From RGIG8709 sp045575975 (GTDB lineage Bacteria > Bacillota > Clostridia > Monoglobales > Monoglobaceae): DNA of 15,133 bases. Made by a program: the position numbers and the translations under genes. The stretch spans positions 1 to 15,133 of the forward strand of contig JAZNFO010000023.1 in NCBI GenBank assembly GCA_045575975.1, given 5' to 3'. Below the pieces are notes generated by a model, which made no database searches, was not told the origin of the DNA, and worked only from the letters and a program-made list of their open reading frames with translations. Positions 13,207 through 15,133 of the stretch are shown one piece after another (position 1 is the stretch's first letter; each line of letters starts with the position of its first letter).

Positions 13207-13665
13207 TCAAATTGAATTTAATAATGCTGTACATCCGTCATATATATCATTATAGGTAACATCAAACTTACCTGTATACCATGGATCAGCAACATCGCGA
13301 TTCTCAGCGGTATATGACAAAAGCTTTACAACTTTTTTACTATCAGCTATACCAAATATTCTTAATGCGTTTCTAATATTCCTATCATCCATACATACAA
13401 ACAGGTCGTATTTATCATAATCGCTTTTTGTGAGTTGAACAGCATATTTCCCGTCGCTTGAAATGCCATGCTTCTTTAACTCTGCTCTTGCAGGCGGATA
13501 AATGGGATTTCCCTTGCCGTTTATTATTTCTTCCGTACTAGTAGCAGATGACATTATCACAAACTCATTTTCACGATTCTGCTTTTTTACTAAATCTTTT
13601 AAAACAAGTTCTGCCATTGGACTTCTGCAAATATTTCCATGGCATATAAACATTATTCTGTGCAT
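13207..13665 (-). CDS. Low-molecular-weight protein-tyrosine-phosphatase-like protein
   Basis: A 152-residue cytosolic protein of the LMW-PTP family. The N-terminal phosphate loop is CHGNICRS (C8 to R14, the CX5R motif with the nucleophilic cysteine), and the general acid is D127 in DPWYTG, so both catalytic elements are present at normal spacing and length. In Gram-positive bacteria these enzymes dephosphorylate protein tyrosine or arginine; which is used here cannot be told. No tyrosine kinase is visible nearby. The residue after the cysteine is His, where hydrophobic or small residues are more common. The ATG at 13665 has GGGAG 8 bases upstream. It overlaps the MATE gene by 13 bases and precedes the CLC gene by 17, so all three appear to be one operon, although the functional link is unclear. 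Confidence 0.9.
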   Translation of the reverse strand: MHRIMFICHGNICRSPMAELVLKDLVKKQNRENEFVIMSSATSTEEIINGKGNPIYPPARAELKKHGISSDGKYAVQLTKSDYDKYDLFVCMDDRNIRNALRIFGIADSKKVVKLLSYTAENRDVADPWYTGKFDVTYNDIYDGCTALLNSI

Positions 13666-15026
13666 ATTTTGTCTCCCTTGTTATTTGTTTTCCATTTCCC
13701 GGAAATATAAAAGCACATTCCTATTATAATCGGAACAAAACCTGCAATTGAGTCTCCATACCAGAAACCAAGGCAATCATAACCCAGTGTAAATCCTAAT
13801 AATGCTGCAATTCCTATTCTTGCAAAAATTCCGTCAATTATAGCAACTGCAAAATTTAACTTTGTATTTCCCGAACCATTTATTAATGAAAAGCTCACAC
13901 TTCTTGTTGCAGAACCAAATAAATTCAGTATCACAGGATATATTAATATATTAGCAATAGCTAAAACATCAGCATCGTTTGTAAATGCACCAAAAACAGC
14001 TTCAGGGAAGAAAAATATAATTAACGATAAAACAACAGAAATTATTGTTCCGCAAACAGTAACCGTATTTAAAATCTGTGGAATGCGTTCATCTTTCTTC
14101 GCACCAAGATTTTGACCGACCATTGAACTTCCTGCAGCTGTAAATGAATTTGATACAATTGCACTCATAGTATTAATTTTATTGAATATTCCCGCTAAAG
14201 CTGAGTAAACAACACCATACATGTTTATCCATGACATAAGTAAAATTTTTGAAAAATTAACCGCTGCAGACTGAACTGCCATTGGAATACCAAGAGCTAA
14301 AATTTTACTGAATATTTTCTTTTCAATAGCAAAGCTTTTAAGTTTAAAATCAAAGCAAAAGCTTTCTTTATGTTTAACCAAATAAATTACTGATACAATA
14401 AAGCTAACAGCTTGTCCGATAACAGTTGCAAGCGCAGCACCAAAAACTTCCATTTTAAACACAACAACAAATAATAAATCAAGAACAAGATTCAAAAAAG
14501 CAGCAATTGCAATAAAAATAAAGGGTCTTTTACTATCTCCTATTCCTCTGAGTATTGCACTTACTATATTATAACCATAAATAAACACAAGACCAACTAT
14601 ACAAGTCAAAGTATAATCTGATGTATATTTATATGATTCCTCCGGAGTATTAAGCCACATAAGTAAATTGTCTTTAAAAAAGAAACATATAACAGATATA
14701 AAAAGAGAAATAATTAGTAAAAATGTTGTCATAGTCCCGATTGTATTTTTAACACTTTTTATATCATCTGCACCAACAAATCTTGATATCAAAACCTGTC
14801 CTGCTGACGAAAATCCCATAGCTACAAAAGTCAGTAAATGCAAAACATCTCCACCAATAGAAACAGCTGACATTCCTGCTCCGCCAATAAATTGTCCAAC
14901 AATAATCATATCAACAATATTATATATAGCTTGCAAAGAATTAGAAAGAAATAAAGGGAAAGCAAACATTAATAATTGTTTAACAACATTTCCCTTTGTT
15001 AGGTCTTTAATCATTGTATTACTCAT
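13653..15026 (-). CDS. MATE-family multidrug/metabolite exporter
   Basis: A 457-residue integral membrane protein with about twelve helices in two similar halves, the normal size for the MATE family. The N terminus LTKGNVVKQLLMFAFPLFLS, the IYNIVDMIIVGQFIGG segment and SAILRGIGDSKRPF are typical of clostridial MATE proteins, which export cationic drugs or metabolites using a sodium or proton gradient. The second half carries GSGNTKLNFAVAIIDGIFARIG. The ATG at 15026 has GAGGGG 5 bases upstream; a second Met at residue 5 is less well placed. It is the first gene of the MATE, phosphatase, CLC operon. The substrate is unknown. Confidence 0.92.
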   Translation of the reverse strand: MSNTMIKDLTKGNVVKQLLMFAFPLFLSNSLQAIYNIVDMIIVGQFIGGAGMSAVSIGGDVLHLLTFVAMGFSSAGQVLISRFVGADDIKSVKNTIGTMTTFLLIISLFISVICFFFKDNLLMWLNTPEESYKYTSDYTLTCIVGLVFIYGYNIVSAILRGIGDSKRPFIFIAIAAFLNLVLDLLFVVVFKMEVFGAALATVIGQAVSFIVSVIYLVKHKESFCFDFKLKSFAIEKKIFSKILALGIPMAVQSAAVNFSKILLMSWINMYGVVYSALAGIFNKINTMSAIVSNSFTAAGSSMVGQNLGAKKDERIPQILNTVTVCGTIISVVLSLIIFFFPEAVFGAFTNDADVLAIANILIYPVILNLFGSATRSVSFSLINGSGNTKLNFAVAIIDGIFARIGIAALLGFTLGYDCLGFWYGDSIAGFVPIIIGMCFYISGKWKTNNKGDKICTE

Positions 15027-15084
15027 TATGTCCCCTCTTTTGTCAAAAAAATAAATAAGTTTATATCGAATCTTTATGTGTTCT

Positions 15085-15114
15085 ATTAAATCTACAAGAA
15101 ATTCGATCTGACAA
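15085..15114 (-). promoter_or_regulatory. Possible promoter of the MATE/phosphatase/CLC operon
   Basis: On the minus strand TTGTCA (15109-15114) is followed after 18 bases by TTTAAT (15085-15090). The -10 is a weak match. The inverted arms ATCGAAT (15065-15071) and ATTCGAT (15101-15107) flank it. Confidence 0.4.
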
Positions 15115-15133
15115 TTTTATGCATATTTAGAGA

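Noticed and set aside
13190..13234. ATG start for the CLC gene at 13234
   Set aside because: It needs a 28-base overlap with the phosphatase gene and has no ribosome site, while TTG 13189 has TAGGGGGA at good spacing.
14668..15054. Plus-strand open frame opposite the MATE gene
   Set aside because: It is antisense to a clearly conserved membrane protein, with no promoter, ribosome site or recognisable product. Other plus-strand frames opposite real genes were dropped for the same reason.

Overview
The window looks like chromosome from a low-GC Gram-positive anaerobe, most likely a member of the Clostridia. This rests on strong AT-richness, purine-rich Shine-Dalgarno sites, several TTG start codons, TTGAAA/TATAAT-type promoters with extended -10 elements, a lipoprotein signal on the solute-binding protein and the mix of gene families. 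No rRNA, tRNA, CRISPR array, insertion sequence or phage gene was seen. All genes but one lie on the minus strand, so transcription mostly runs from high to low coordinates.

Read in the direction of transcription, the right-hand block (15026 down to 11936) is a tight operon of a MATE-family exporter, a low-molecular-weight protein-tyrosine-phosphatase-like protein and a CLC-family anion transporter whose motifs resemble the fluoride/proton (CLC-F) branch. A sigma-A-type promoter at 11881-11909 then opens a TRAP uptake operon: a TAXI-type lipoprotein solute receptor, a hairpin that may act as an attenuator, the fused TRAP permease, and a D-2-hydroxyacid dehydrogenase that overlaps the permease by ATGA. 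It ends at a clear intrinsic terminator (7890-7918). The dehydrogenase suggests that the imported compound is, or becomes, a 2-hydroxy or 2-keto acid.

The next unit (7788 down to 5511) is the most unusual. A phosphoglucosamine mutase (GlmM) carries an XRE/Cro-type helix-turn-helix at its N terminus. It is followed, with an 8-base overlap, by a stand-alone left-handed beta-helix protein resembling the acetyltransferase half of GlmU. Its promoter region holds two CAACCAAC repeats 26 bases apart, which could be an operator for the fused DNA-binding domain. A bidirectional terminator (5480-5505) separates this unit from the only plus-strand gene, a DUF89/ARMT1-type metal-dependent phosphatase with an N-terminal CxxC.

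That phosphatase gene shares a divergent promoter region (4482-4567) with the left-hand operon. The left operon encodes a membrane-bound diguanylate cyclase (Cache, GAF-like, GGDEF, PAS-like), a GtrA-family membrane protein, a serine-acetyltransferase-like hexapeptide acyltransferase and a polysaccharide flippase that runs off the left edge. It looks like a surface-glycan assembly module headed by a c-di-GMP-making sensor. The GlmM/GlmU-like pair could supply amino-sugar precursors to the same envelope pathways.
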